In this document: positions 33,379-41,665 of the stretch, piece by piece
Numbering within the stretch: the first letter of the stretch is position 1
Layout: each line of letters begins with the position of its first letter
Source of the DNA: JACCZX01 sp963807155
GTDB lineage: Bacteria; Pseudomonadota; Gammaproteobacteria; Burkholderiales; Burkholderiaceae_F
Direction of reading: 5' to 3'
Length of the DNA stretch: 64,000 nucleotides
Assembly (NCBI GenBank): GCA_963807155.1
Contig: CAWEAZ010000038.1
Coordinates: forward strand, 124,001-188,000
The notes under the pieces: model-generated
What the model was told of the DNA's origin: nothing
Databases searched by the model: none
What the model saw: only the letters and a program-made list of their open reading frames with translations
Position numbers and translations under genes: made by a program

Positions 33379-34212
33379 GTGCCCGAACTGCCTGAAGTAG
33401 AGGTGACACGCCGCGCGTTGGCGCCGTATGTCGAACAGCAAAAGGTTGAATCGGCGATCGTGCGCGATGCGCGGTTGCGCTGGCCGGTTCCCCCGCGCCT
33501 GCCGACGCTGATCGCAGGCCGGACTGTCGACCGGCTGCGCCGGCGCGGCAAGTATCTGCTGTGGGAATTCGCGCATGGCACGCTGATTTCACATCTCGGC
33601 ATGTCCGGTGCGTGGCGCGTGTGGCCGCGTCGGCGCGCGATTCCACCTCCGGGCGCGCACGATCACGTGGACATCTTATTTGTCGCAACGTGCGTGCGCC
33701 TGACCGATCCGCGCCGCTTCGGCGCATTGCTCTGGCACGACGCGTCGGCGGGTGAAGTCGCAACGCATCCGCTGCTGGCTGGGCTCGGCCTAGAGCCGTT
33801 CGATCCGCGCTTTACCGGCGATTGGCTGTATCGCCACACGCGCTCCCGTGCGGCGTCGATCAAGCAGGTCTTGCTCGCCGGGGACGTGGTAGTCGGTGTC
33901 GGCAACATTTACGCATCGGAAAGTCTGTTCCGCGCGGGCATCAATCCCAAGCGCTCGGCGCGCCGCATCGGGCTTGTGCGTTACGAAGCGCTAGCGACAG
34001 CCGTGCGTGAAGTGCTGACCGAAGCGATCGCCGTAGGCGGCAGTACCTTGCGCGACTTTGTTGGCGCCGACGGCGCCGACGGCTACTTCATGCTCGACGC
34101 ACGTGTCTACGATCGCGCGGGGGAGCCATGCCGCGTGTGCGCGACGCCGATCGTACGAGTCGTACAGGGGCAACGCGCTACTTATTACTGCCGCGTCTGC
34201 CAGCGGCGGTAA
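33379..34212 (+). CDS. mutM: Formamidopyrimidine-DNA glycosylase
   Basis: Removes 8-oxoguanine and FaPy lesions. GTG 33379 gives 277 residues with the catalytic PELPEVE N-terminus (Pro2, Glu3) exposed after Met removal. GRRGKYLL-like RRRGKYLLWEF, SHLGMSGAW, VGVGNIYASESLFRAGI and the C-terminal zinc finger (CRVC...CRVCQ) follow. A charged segment RRRAIPPPGAHDHVDI takes the usual HDHVD place. It lies head-out from the TPR gene and upstream of a GTPase gene and mutY. Confidence 0.95.
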   Translation: MPELPEVEVTRRALAPYVEQQKVESAIVRDARLRWPVPPRLPTLIAGRTVDRLRRRGKYLLWEFAHGTLISHLGMSGAWRVWPRRRAIPPPGAHDHVDILFVATCVRLTDPRRFGALLWHDASAGEVATHPLLAGLGLEPFDPRFTGDWLYRHTRSRAASIKQVLLAGDVVVGVGNIYASESLFRAGINPKRSARRIGLVRYEALATAVREVLTEAIAVGGSTLRDFVGADGADGYFMLDARVYDRAGEPCRVCATPIVRVVQGQRATYYCRVCQRR

Positions 34213-34334
34213 GAAACGACTATCGCCCGAACTCACACAGCAACCGGGCGTAGCTTGTACGTTTGGGTGACTGTGCGCGAGGGTGAGTGCATGCTATAGA
34301 TTCGGCCTCGTGCGCACGCCGCGCAATCGACATC

Positions 34335-36293
34335 ATGGCCCCATTAGCTTCCAGCTTTGAGCAGTACGGAAATTGGCGCGATTCGCTAGCGGCGGCGATC
34401 ATGCAGTTGCGCCAATGGCTGGAGCAAACGCAGACACTTGAGGCTGAATCGGCGCGCCGCATCGACGTCGCGCTCGAGCGTTTGGCGCAGGACAAGCTCG
34501 TGATCGCGTTCGTCGCCGAATTTTCGCGCGGCAAGTCAGAGCTCATCAACGCTATTTTCTTTGCCGACTACGGCAAGCGGATCCTGCCGTCTTCGGCCGG
34601 CCGCACCACGATGTGCCCGACCGAGCTCTTGTACGACGACACGCTGCCGCCTTGTATCCGCGCGCTGCCGATCGAAACGCGCGGACGCCATGGTTCGACA
34701 TCCGACTTCAAGCGGCTCGGTGCGGAATGGCAGGTGTTTCCGCTCGACACCGCGTCGGCCGATGGGATGCTGGAAGCCTTCAAGATCGTGGCTGAGACGA
34801 CGCGTGTGCCGGTCGCCGAGGCGAAAAGCTACGGGCTCTACGACGCCGACGATCCTGATCAATCGGTCACCGTCGACAAGAATGGCCTGATCCAGATTTC
34901 GAAGTGGCGCCACGCCGTGATCAATTTTCCACACCCGCTGCTGAAGCACGGGCTCGTGATTCTCGACACGCCAGGGCTGAACGCGATCGGCACCGAGCCC
35001 GAGTTGACGCTGTCTCTGGTGCCGAATGCCCACGCGGTGCTGTTCGTGTTGGCGGCCGATACGGGAGTCACGAAGAGCGATCTTGACGTCTGGCGGCACG
35101 TTGTCGGCGACGCCGGGCACCGCAACCACATCGCGGTGTTGAACAAGATCGATGGCTTATGGGATGCGCTGAAAACGCCGGGCGAGATGGAGATGGAAGT
35201 GCGGCGTCAGGTGACTGCGGTGGCCGCGACGCTCGAGCTCGATCCGATGCGCGTGTTTCCGGTCTCGGCGCAGAAGGGTTTGGTCGCCAAAGTTCAGCGT
35301 GACGAAAAGCTGTTGCAGGCGAGCCGGTTGCCATTGCTTGAAGAGGCATTGATCGAGCTGCTGGTGCCGGCCAAGCAGAAGATCGTCCGTGATCAGACAG
35401 TGGCGGGTGTCGAGCGCGTGGCCTCGGAGTTGCGGCAGGCATTCAATGCACGCGAGCGCAACGTTATCGAGCAACTGTACGAGCTGCGCTCGTTACAAGG
35501 CAAGAATCAGAGCTCGATTGAACGCATGACGCAGCGCGCGCTGGCGGAACAGCATGAATTCGAAGAAGTCGTGCGCCGGATCGTCGCAGCGCGGCTGGTG
35601 CACTCGAAACTGTCGGAGAGATTATTCGCCGGCATTCGGGTAGCAGCATTGCGCGACCAGGTCGTCGCCACGCGCGACCGCATGAAAAAGAGCAAGCTGT
35701 CGCCGCAGCTGTCGGTGGCGGTCAAGGAATATTTCGCTTCGTTGCGCGATATGTTTCGGACCGCGAACACGCGGATGCTCGAGATCGAGCAGATGGTGCT
35801 GGGGGTTCAGCGCCGCTTTGCCGAAGACCTCGGATGGAGCCTGTCGCCTCCGATGTCGTTCTCGCTCGACACGTATATCGCTGACCTGGAACGAGCCGAG
35901 CAGGCGTACAAGTCGCAGTTCGGACCGTTGGCAGTGCTGACTACCGAAAAGTGGCGGCTGATGGAACGCTTTTTCGACACCGTCGTTTCCAAGTCGCGCG
36001 AGATTTTTGCCACCGCTGAGCGCGATACCGAAGCGTGGACCAAGTCGTTGCTGCCGCCGATCGAAACGCAAGTGCGCGAGCAACGCAGCCAGCTCAGGAA
36101 ACGCGCCGAATCGGTATCCAAGATTCGCGACGCGCAAGGATCGCTCGACGAGCGCATTGCCGAACTCGAAGATGCGCTCGAAGATGCGCAAAGCAAACTT
36201 TCCACCCTGAAACGACTGACAGATCGCATCCAAGAAGTCGGCGCGCGCGCGCAGGTCGAAGAGATACTCGACGAAGAAGCACTCGCGGCATAG
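34335..36293 (+). CDS. Dynamin-family GTPase
   Basis: Large GTPase of 652 residues. The G1 loop is FVAEFSRGKSELINAIFF, where the first Gly of the usual GEFSRGKST is Ala. G3 is VILDTPGLNAIGTEPE and G4 is VLNKIDGLWD. The region after about residue 360 is helical with long charged coiled-coil stretches at the C-terminus (RDAQGSLDERIAELEDALED). There is no obvious membrane segment. Bacterial dynamins remodel membranes. Its place between mutM and mutY is notable; I infer no repair role. ATG 34335 was chosen over an upstream in-frame ATG. Confidence 0.85.
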   Translation: MAPLASSFEQYGNWRDSLAAAIMQLRQWLEQTQTLEAESARRIDVALERLAQDKLVIAFVAEFSRGKSELINAIFFADYGKRILPSSAGRTTMCPTELLYDDTLPPCIRALPIETRGRHGSTSDFKRLGAEWQVFPLDTASADGMLEAFKIVAETTRVPVAEAKSYGLYDADDPDQSVTVDKNGLIQISKWRHAVINFPHPLLKHGLVILDTPGLNAIGTEPELTLSLVPNAHAVLFVLAADTGVTKSDLDVWRHVVGDAGHRNHIAVLNKIDGLWDALKTPGEMEMEVRRQVTAVAATLELDPMRVFPVSAQKGLVAKVQRDEKLLQASRLPLLEEALIELLVPAKQKIVRDQTVAGVERVASELRQAFNARERNVIEQLYELRSLQGKNQSSIERMTQRALAEQHEFEEVVRRIVAARLVHSKLSERLFAGIRVAALRDQVVATRDRMKKSKLSPQLSVAVKEYFASLRDMFRTANTRMLEIEQMVLGVQRRFAEDLGWSLSPPMSFSLDTYIADLERAEQAYKSQFGPLAVLTTEKWRLMERFFDTVVSKSREIFATAERDTEAWTKSLLPPIETQVREQRSQLRKRAESVSKIRDAQGSLDERIAELEDALEDAQSKLSTLKRLTDRIQEVGARAQVEEILDEEALAA

Positions 36294-36431
36294 GTAAGCT
36301 TCGTAAAAGTACTGCGCGGCCCAGTCTCGCGTCTGCGGTGCTCAACGTGCGTCATGCACGCCTCCGCTCCTCGACGCGACTTTGGGCCCGCTCGCTACGT
36401 TTTCCGAAGCTTCCCTCTTCGAACGAACACT

Positions 36432-37490
36432 GTGCCGAGTTTCGCCGATCGCATCATCACGTGGCAAAAGCAGCACGGGCGCCACGATTTGCCGTGGCAG
36501 CGCACGAACGATCCTTATCGGATCTGGCTGTCCGAAATCATGCTTCAGCAGACGCAGGTTGCGACGGTCATTCCGTACTACGAACGGTTCGTCGAACGGT
36601 TTCCTGACGTGCGCGTGCTTGCATCGGCGCCGATCGAATCGGTGATGGCGTGCTGGGCGGGGCTGGGGTATTACTCGCGAGCGCGCAATTTGCACGGCTG
36701 CGCGCAACAGATCGCCGACGCACACGGCGGAAAGTTTCCGCGCGAAGTTGAACAGCTCACGCAACTGCCCGGCATCGGCCGCTCGACAGCGGGTGCGATC
36801 GCGGCACTCGCGTTCGGCAAGCGCGCCGCGATTCTCGACGGCAACGTCAGGCGTGTGTTGGCACGTCATTGCAGCATTGCGGGCTATCCCGGCCGCCCGC
36901 AGATCGAGCGTCAGTTCTGGCAACACGCGGAATGGCTTTTGCCGGCCAACGAGATCGCGGCGTACACACAGGGCCTGATGGATTTGGGTGCAACGGTTTG
37001 CACGCGCAGCCGTCCAAATTGCGCCGCATGTCCCGTCAACGACACGTGTGTCGCGCGTAGCGCTCGGACGATCGACAAGCTGCCGACCCCGCGCCCTGTA
37101 CGAGAGCGCCTGGTTCGAGCGCAGATAGTATTGGTGATGCAGGAAGCGAGCGGGTCTGTACTGCTGGAACTGCGCGCGCCATCGGGAATTTGGGGCGGCC
37201 TACTGAGCGTGCCGGAGTTCGAAGCCGAAGCCGGTGATGATGCAGTGGTCGCCGAGGTCGGCGCCCGTTTCGGCCTACGCATTGCGATTACAGAAGCGCT
37301 TGGTGAAATACGGCACGAGTTCACGCATTACACATACCTGATGCAACCACGGCTCGCACGGGTAACAGGAACTGTGGGCGTCGCGAGCTCATCCTTACGG
37401 GCTCTTTCCGCCGAGGCTCTCGAAACTGCGCCGTTGCCGGCGCCGATTCGCCGGTTATTGCTGCAAGTGATGAACCCCGTGTGGGTGTAG
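36432..37490 (+). CDS. mutY: Adenine DNA glycosylase MutY
   Basis: Removes adenine paired with 8-oxoguanine, the partner of MutM two genes upstream. GTG 36432 gives 352 residues. Motifs are HDLPWQRTNDPYRIWLSEIMLQQTQV, the helix-hairpin-helix LPGIGRSTAGAIAALAFG with catalytic aspartate in AAILDGNVRRV, the [4Fe-4S] loop C-x6-C-x2-C-x5-C (CTRSRPNCAACPVNDTC), and a C-terminal NUDIX-like domain with FTHYTYLMQPR. Confidence 0.94.
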   Translation: MPSFADRIITWQKQHGRHDLPWQRTNDPYRIWLSEIMLQQTQVATVIPYYERFVERFPDVRVLASAPIESVMACWAGLGYYSRARNLHGCAQQIADAHGGKFPREVEQLTQLPGIGRSTAGAIAALAFGKRAAILDGNVRRVLARHCSIAGYPGRPQIERQFWQHAEWLLPANEIAAYTQGLMDLGATVCTRSRPNCAACPVNDTCVARSARTIDKLPTPRPVRERLVRAQIVLVMQEASGSVLLELRAPSGIWGGLLSVPEFEAEAGDDAVVAEVGARFGLRIAITEALGEIRHEFTHYTYLMQPRLARVTGTVGVASSSLRALSAEALETAPLPAPIRRLLLQVMNPVWV

Positions 37491-37493
37491 CGG

Positions 37494-38159
37494 TTACTTC
37501 AGAACCGAGTGCTGTTTCAGATAGGTGTGAACAATTTCGAGGCGAGTCGCGGCGTCGGTGAGTTCCATCAGCTTCTGCTTGGCTTTCAACGGCACCGGCA
37601 GCACTTCGCAAAGCCGGTTTGACACCCAAGCCGACGATTCCATCTGAAACGGTTCCTCGAACGGCAGCTGCGCCAAAACTGGGCTGCCTTCCGTAGCTTC
37701 TCCAGTGCGACGCTTTTCTGCCAGTTGCGCGCTCATGTCCTCGATGATGCGTGTCAGCAACTCGACGCACGGGCGATGCTCGTCGGGCACTCGCTGATCA
37801 TCATCGGCCTCGATCAGGTCAATTTCGCCCATGATCAGCCCGTTCGGTTGAGATTCACTAGCGCGTAAGCGGAAGCGGTCGCCGCCGATTGTGCGAATCT
37901 GCAGCAAGCCCAGCTGTTGCATGTCCCACGCCGTGATGCGGGCCAGGCAGCCGACATCGGCGGTTGCCGGCGCCCCGTTGGTGTTCGCCCCTTTGCCATC
38001 GGAGACCAGACAAACGCCGAACGATGTTTCGTCGCGCATGCAATCGCGCACCATATCCATGTAACGCGCTTCAAACACACGCAGCGGTAAGACGCCCTGC
38101 GGGAACAGCACGACCGAAAGCGGAAAAAGGGCAACCCGCGTTACCGTTTCAGACGACAT
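37494..38159 (-). CDS. LON N-terminal substrate-binding domain protein
   Basis: A 221-residue protein made of the N-terminal domain of Lon without ATPase or protease parts. It begins VALFPLSVVLFPQGVLPLRVFEARYMDMV and has FGVCLVSDGKGAN and GLLQIRTIGGDRFRL. Stand-alone LON-domain proteins are widespread, with function unknown. It lies six bases after rapZ and converges on mutY. Confidence 0.9.
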   Translation of the reverse strand: MSSETVTRVALFPLSVVLFPQGVLPLRVFEARYMDMVRDCMRDETSFGVCLVSDGKGANTNGAPATADVGCLARITAWDMQQLGLLQIRTIGGDRFRLRASESQPNGLIMGEIDLIEADDDQRVPDEHRPCVELLTRIIEDMSAQLAEKRRTGEATEGSPVLAQLPFEEPFQMESSAWVSNRLCEVLPVPLKAKQKLMELTDAATRLEIVHTYLKQHSVLK

Positions 38160-38165
38160 GCACGT

Positions 38166-39041
38166 TTACTCGTCGTCAGGCTGGATCGGCTCGATGCCGC
38201 GATGCCGAATCAAAACGGCTTCGCGTCGCTGGAAGCGGCGTGCTAGTTCCTCGACGACATATACCGATCGATGGCGTCCGCCGGTACAGCCTATCGCTAC
38301 CGTCACGTAGTGTCGGTGCTCGGCCACGTAACTCGGCAGCCATTTTTCAATGAACGTGGCAATGTCGTTGATCATTTCCTGTACTTGGGGCGCCGCCACC
38401 AAGAAGGCGGCGACCGCTTTGTCGCGGCCGGTCAGCGGGCGCAGTGCGGGGTCGTAGTGGGGATTTGGCAAATTGCGTACGTCAAACACGAGATCCGCCG
38501 CCACGGGGATACCGTCCTTGAAAGCAAACGACTCGAACGACAGCGTCAGGTTTGCGCGCGGCGAGTCGACGAACTGGCGTACCCAGTGACGCAGCAAATT
38601 CGGATGCAGCGCACTCGTATCGATCGAGTGCCCGATTTCCGCCAGCGGATCGAGCAATGCTCGCTCCAGCGAGATCGCCTCGGACACGGTGCTGGCACCG
38701 CCACGCTCGAGCTCGCGCAACGCCATCGGGTGGCGCCGGCGCGTTTCCGAAAACCTTTGCACGAGAGCGGCGTCCGAGGCGGTCAGAAACAAAACGCGAA
38801 CGTCGTGACCCGAGGCGCGCAACGTCGAAATCATCATCGGCACGTCGGCCAGCGTTGCTTCGCTGCGCGCGTCGACCGATACGGCGACGTCGTGATGTGC
38901 GGTCCGATCGAGGTAGGCCACGAGGTCCAGCAAGAATTGCGGCGGCAGGTTATCGACGCAGTAGTAGCCGGCATCCTCAAGCACGCGAATCGCCACCGAC
39001 TTGCCGGAGCCCGATAGTCCGGTGACGAGAACGATGCGCAT
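38166..39041 (-). CDS. rapZ: RNase adapter protein RapZ
   Basis: RNA-binding adapter that in E. coli guides RNase E to GlmZ sRNA to tune glmS. The 291 residues have the Walker A GLSGSGKSVAIRVLEDAGYYCVDNLPP, and DARS with the following helices. The C-terminal RNA-binding domain has SFAFKDGIPVAADLVFDVRNLPNP and GCTGGRHRSVYVVEELA. It is part of the rpoN/ptsN/hprK neighbourhood as in many proteobacteria. Confidence 0.95.
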   Translation of the reverse strand: MRIVLVTGLSGSGKSVAIRVLEDAGYYCVDNLPPQFLLDLVAYLDRTAHHDVAVSVDARSEATLADVPMMISTLRASGHDVRVLFLTASDAALVQRFSETRRRHPMALRELERGGASTVSEAISLERALLDPLAEIGHSIDTSALHPNLLRHWVRQFVDSPRANLTLSFESFAFKDGIPVAADLVFDVRNLPNPHYDPALRPLTGRDKAVAAFLVAAPQVQEMINDIATFIEKWLPSYVAEHRHYVTVAIGCTGGRHRSVYVVEELARRFQRREAVLIRHRGIEPIQPDDE

Positions 39042-39109
39042 GTATCAGGCGCTCATTGGGTAAAGGAGGAGGGTGATTGTTGCATGCGACCCTGACCCAC
39101 CTGGGTAAC

Positions 39110-39130
39110 AAAAAGGGCGCCGTAGCGCCC
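39110..39130 (-). terminator. Rho-independent terminator of the PsiF-like gene
   Basis: Six-base GGGCGC/GCGCCC stem (39115-39120, 39125-39130) with a CGTA loop, followed on the minus strand by five T (39110-39114). It starts about 20 bases after the stop of the psiF-like gene and separates it from rapZ. Confidence 0.8.
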
Positions 39131-39149
39131 GCAATTTGTGCCCGACCAA

Positions 39150-39542
39150 TTACCCGGACAGGCAGCTCGACATGAACTTCTTGCGCTCATCGCCCGCAAG
39201 TTTCTTGTCACCCGCCTGCTTGTTGCACGCGGTCATTTTCTCCTGCTGCGTCGGCTTATCCGCCGACAGGCAGTCGGACATGAACTTCTTGCGCTCATCG
39301 CCCGCAAGTTTCTTGTCACCCGCCTCCTTGTTGCACGTGGTCATTTTCTGCTGCTGTGTCGGCTTCTTGTCCGCCGACAGGCAGTCGGACATGAACTTCT
39401 TGCGCGCGTCACCTTCCAGCTTTTTGTCGCCCGCTTCCTTGTTGCATGTTCCCATCTTGCTCTGCTGTTCGGTCATCTTCTCCTGAGCAACGACCGATAA
39501 TGGCAGAGCAAAACATGCGGCAATCAAAACGCGTTTAAGCAT
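39150..39542 (-). CDS. PsiF-repeat secreted protein with three repeats
   Basis: A 130-residue exported protein. The signal peptide is LIAACFALPLSVVAQ. The mature part holds three PsiF repeats of the form CNKEAGDKKL-GDxRKKFMSDCLS, each with two cysteines. PsiF was named as a phosphate-starvation-inducible protein in E. coli; the function is unknown. The repeats are nearly identical in DNA as well as protein. The gene is a single unit with its own terminator, set between hprK and rapZ. Confidence 0.9.
   Translation of the reverse strand: MLKRVLIAACFALPLSVVAQEKMTEQQSKMGTCNKEAGDKKLEGDARKKFMSDCLSADKKPTQQQKMTTCNKEAGDKKLAGDERKKFMSDCLSADKPTQQEKMTACNKQAGDKKLAGDERKKFMSSCLSG
39157..39486 (-). repeat. 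Three tandem 108-111-base repeats inside the PsiF gene
   Basis: Units begin at 39157, 39265 and 39376 on the plus strand with the shared word GACAGGCAG. The spacing is 108 then 111 bases. The first two units differ at only a few bases over about 84 bases; the third is more diverged. Spacing in multiples of three keeps the frame, so this is a coding tandem duplication. Confidence 0.85.
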
Positions 39543-39616
39543 GTTGTTCTCCCTTGGGTGAGCGCGCCTTTCGTCCAGGTGCGCACACGCTAATTATTAC
39601 AGCACGAGCAACGACA

Positions 39617-40558
39617 TCACGGGCGGCTCCCTTCGTCGCTCATTTGCTGTTGTTGCCGCTGCAGAAAATCTCCCATCGTGTCGATGCCGCGCAACTGCAA
39701 AATGGTGTTGCGCACCGCGGCTTCGGTAAGCACGGCCAAATTGCGCCCGGATGCGACCGGGATCAGCACTTTCCGGATCGGCAATCCCAGTACTTCTTCG
39801 GACTGTCCTTCGAGAGGTAGCCGCTCGAAAGTTTCGGCACCGCCGTAGCGCCGTAGCTCGACGATCAGGCGCAACTTCATTTTCCGCCGCACGGCCGTCT
39901 CACCGAAGATCGCCTTGATGTCGAGTAAGCCCAGTCCGCGCACTTCAAGCAGATTTGCCAGCAGATGCGGGCACCGACCTTCGATCGTATCGGGCGCAAC
40001 TCTCGAAAAATCGACCACGTCGTCGGCCACAAGACCATGGCCGCGGCTGATGAGTTCGAGTCCTAGCTCGCTCTTGCCGACGCTCGATTCTCCGGAGATC
40101 AGAACACCCATACCGAGCACATCCATGAAGACGCCGTGCATCGTGCAATGCCGTGCCAACAGCTTCGAAAAATAGATGCGCAGCACTTCGATGACGGTCG
40201 CAGCCGGAAGCGGTGAACGCAACATAGGCAGACCGGTAGTTTCAGCCGTGCGTTGCAACGCTTCGGGCGGTGCCAGGTTTTCGGCGATGATCAACCCTAT
40301 GGGCCCGCCAACCTGAAGCTCGCGTGCATAGTGTTGCCAGCGCGCCGGCTCCATTTCGCTGTAGTAGCGAACCTCGGCCTGGCCTAGTACGTGCAAGCGC
40401 GCCGGGTGAATCGGATTTAGAAATCCGACGAGATCAGGGCTCGCTAGATTCGCCGTTACCGGCGTAATCAAGGGCTTGTCGGCGGCCGAGCGGCCAGCCA
40501 GCCACTCGAGCTGCAACGATTCGCGATTGATTTCAAACAGCGACTGGAAGGTCGGCAT
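39617..40558 (-). CDS. hprK: HPr kinase/phosphorylase
   Basis: Phosphorylates and dephosphorylates HPr on serine. The 313 residues have the P-loop GVLISGESSVGKSELGLELI, the acid pair in HGLVADDVVDF and the family signature GRCPHLLANLLEVRGLGLLDI. The C-terminus is Gln-rich. Betaproteobacterial HprK acts without a full sugar PTS and is tied to the nitrogen PTS; here ptsN is 46 bases upstream. Confidence 0.95.
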   Translation of the reverse strand: MPTFQSLFEINRESLQLEWLAGRSAADKPLITPVTANLASPDLVGFLNPIHPARLHVLGQAEVRYYSEMEPARWQHYARELQVGGPIGLIIAENLAPPEALQRTAETTGLPMLRSPLPAATVIEVLRIYFSKLLARHCTMHGVFMDVLGMGVLISGESSVGKSELGLELISRGHGLVADDVVDFSRVAPDTIEGRCPHLLANLLEVRGLGLLDIKAIFGETAVRRKMKLRLIVELRRYGGAETFERLPLEGQSEEVLGLPIRKVLIPVASGRNLAVLTEAAVRNTILQLRGIDTMGDFLQRQQQQMSDEGSRP

Positions 40559-40603
40559 GCCGTGAGAGTATGTAACAAAACTCGGCCGGCAGATGCGGAA
40601 TGA

Positions 40604-41074
40604 CTACGCGGCGGGACGAATCGGTTCCCAGGTGGTCAACGCGACATGCACCGCGTGCGGGTCGGTCGCCGACAACAGGCTTTCACGAAAGGGCTTGTCC
40701 GACAGCATCTGGGTGAGCTCAGACAGAATGTCCAGATGCTGTTGCGAAGCCTGCTCCGGAACCAGCAGAAAAATCATCAGCGAAACAGGCTGGCCGTCGG
40801 GTGCATCAAACTGGATAGGCGATTCAACCCTGACGAATGCCGCAATCGATTCCTTCAATCCCTTGATACGGCCATGCGGAATCGCGACGCCCTGACCCAG
40901 GCCGGTCGATCCCAGCCGCTCACGCGCGAACAGGCTGTCGAACACCTTGGAATGAGCGATGCCCTGGTGATTCTCAAACAACAAGCCTGCTTGCTCGAAT
41001 GCGCGTTTTTTGCTTGATGCCGGTAAATCGATCAGAACGTTGGTGGCCGGCAAGATGCGTGAAATGAGGTTCAT
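40604..41074 (-). CDS. ptsN: PTS IIA-like nitrogen-regulatory protein PtsN (EIIA-Ntr)
   Basis: Regulatory phosphocarrier of the nitrogen PTS. ATG 41074 (MNLISRILP) gives 156 residues; a longer in-frame extension lacks family support. The phospho-accepting histidine is in GQGVAIPHGRIKGL. LMIFLLVPEQASQQHLDILSEL follows. It lies in the rpoN-hpf-ptsN-hprK order. A 219-base gap containing a large hairpin separates it from hpf. Confidence 0.94.
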   Translation of the reverse strand: MNLISRILPATNVLIDLPASSKKRAFEQAGLLFENHQGIAHSKVFDSLFARERLGSTGLGQGVAIPHGRIKGLKESIAAFVRVESPIQFDAPDGQPVSLMIFLLVPEQASQQHLDILSELTQMLSDKPFRESLLSATDPHAVHVALTTWEPIRPAA

Positions 41075-41167
41075 AGGGGGCGGAGCGCTTGCTAACACCA
41101 CCACAGTAGGGCTTTGGGGTGGCGGCAATCAGGCGGGAAGAAACGAGATCGACTTCCTCTTTTTAGG

Positions 41168-41205
41168 TTCGCTCAAGAGCCGCCGGGCGGGCTCAACCGA
41201 GCGAA
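41168..41205. repeat. Compound hairpin in the hpf-ptsN gap
   Basis: Outer arms TTCGCTC (41168-41174) and GAGCGAA (41199-41205) enclose inner arms GAGCC (41177-41181) and GGCTC (41190-41194). There is no T-run on either side, so it is probably an RNA structure in the ptsN leader and not a terminator. The remaining gap (41075-41293) shows no gene. Confidence 0.45.
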
Positions 41206-41293
41206 TGCAGCGAAAGAAAGGCGCGGATAATACACCTCGATTGCGCCGGCTCCGCTGCATTTCGGCGGCGGTTTGCAGCGCAGAAGTGCGTCC

Positions 41294-41620
41294 CTACTGC
41301 TGACCCGCCTGCTGGTGTTTCAGTGAATCGCCGTGGTGATCCTGGAGCCGGTTCTTGTGGCGAATCACTTGCCGGTCGAGCTTGTCGATCAGCGTGTCGA
41401 TAGCCGCATACATGTCGTCTTCAATCGATTCCACGTGGATATTGTTGCCTCGCACCCGCAGCGTAATTTCCGCGCGTTGACGCAGCTTTTCGCAGGTGAG
41501 CTGCACGGTCGCGTCGATCACCTGATCAAAGTGGCGCTCGATCCGACTCAATTTGCTGGTGACGTGATCGCGCAGCGCTGGAGAAACTTCGACGTGATTT
41601 CCGTGGATCGTAAGGTTCAT
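41294..41620 (-). CDS. hpf: Ribosome hibernation-promoting factor (short HPF)
   Basis: Binds 70S ribosomes in stationary phase and promotes dimerisation. The 108 residues match short HPF: NLTIHGNHVEVSPALRDHVTSKLSRIERHF, ITLRVRGNNIHVESIEDDMYAAID and LIDKLDRQVIRHKNRLQDH. The C-terminus ends in a basic, Gln-rich tail. It lies just downstream of rpoN, where it was once called sigma-54 modulation protein. Confidence 0.95.
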   Translation of the reverse strand: MNLTIHGNHVEVSPALRDHVTSKLSRIERHFDQVIDATVQLTCEKLRQRAEITLRVRGNNIHVESIEDDMYAAIDTLIDKLDRQVIRHKNRLQDHHGDSLKHQQAGQQ

Positions 41621-41665
41621 GCAAGTCCTTTCAATCGGTCGATAACCGCTAAACAGCGATTGGAG

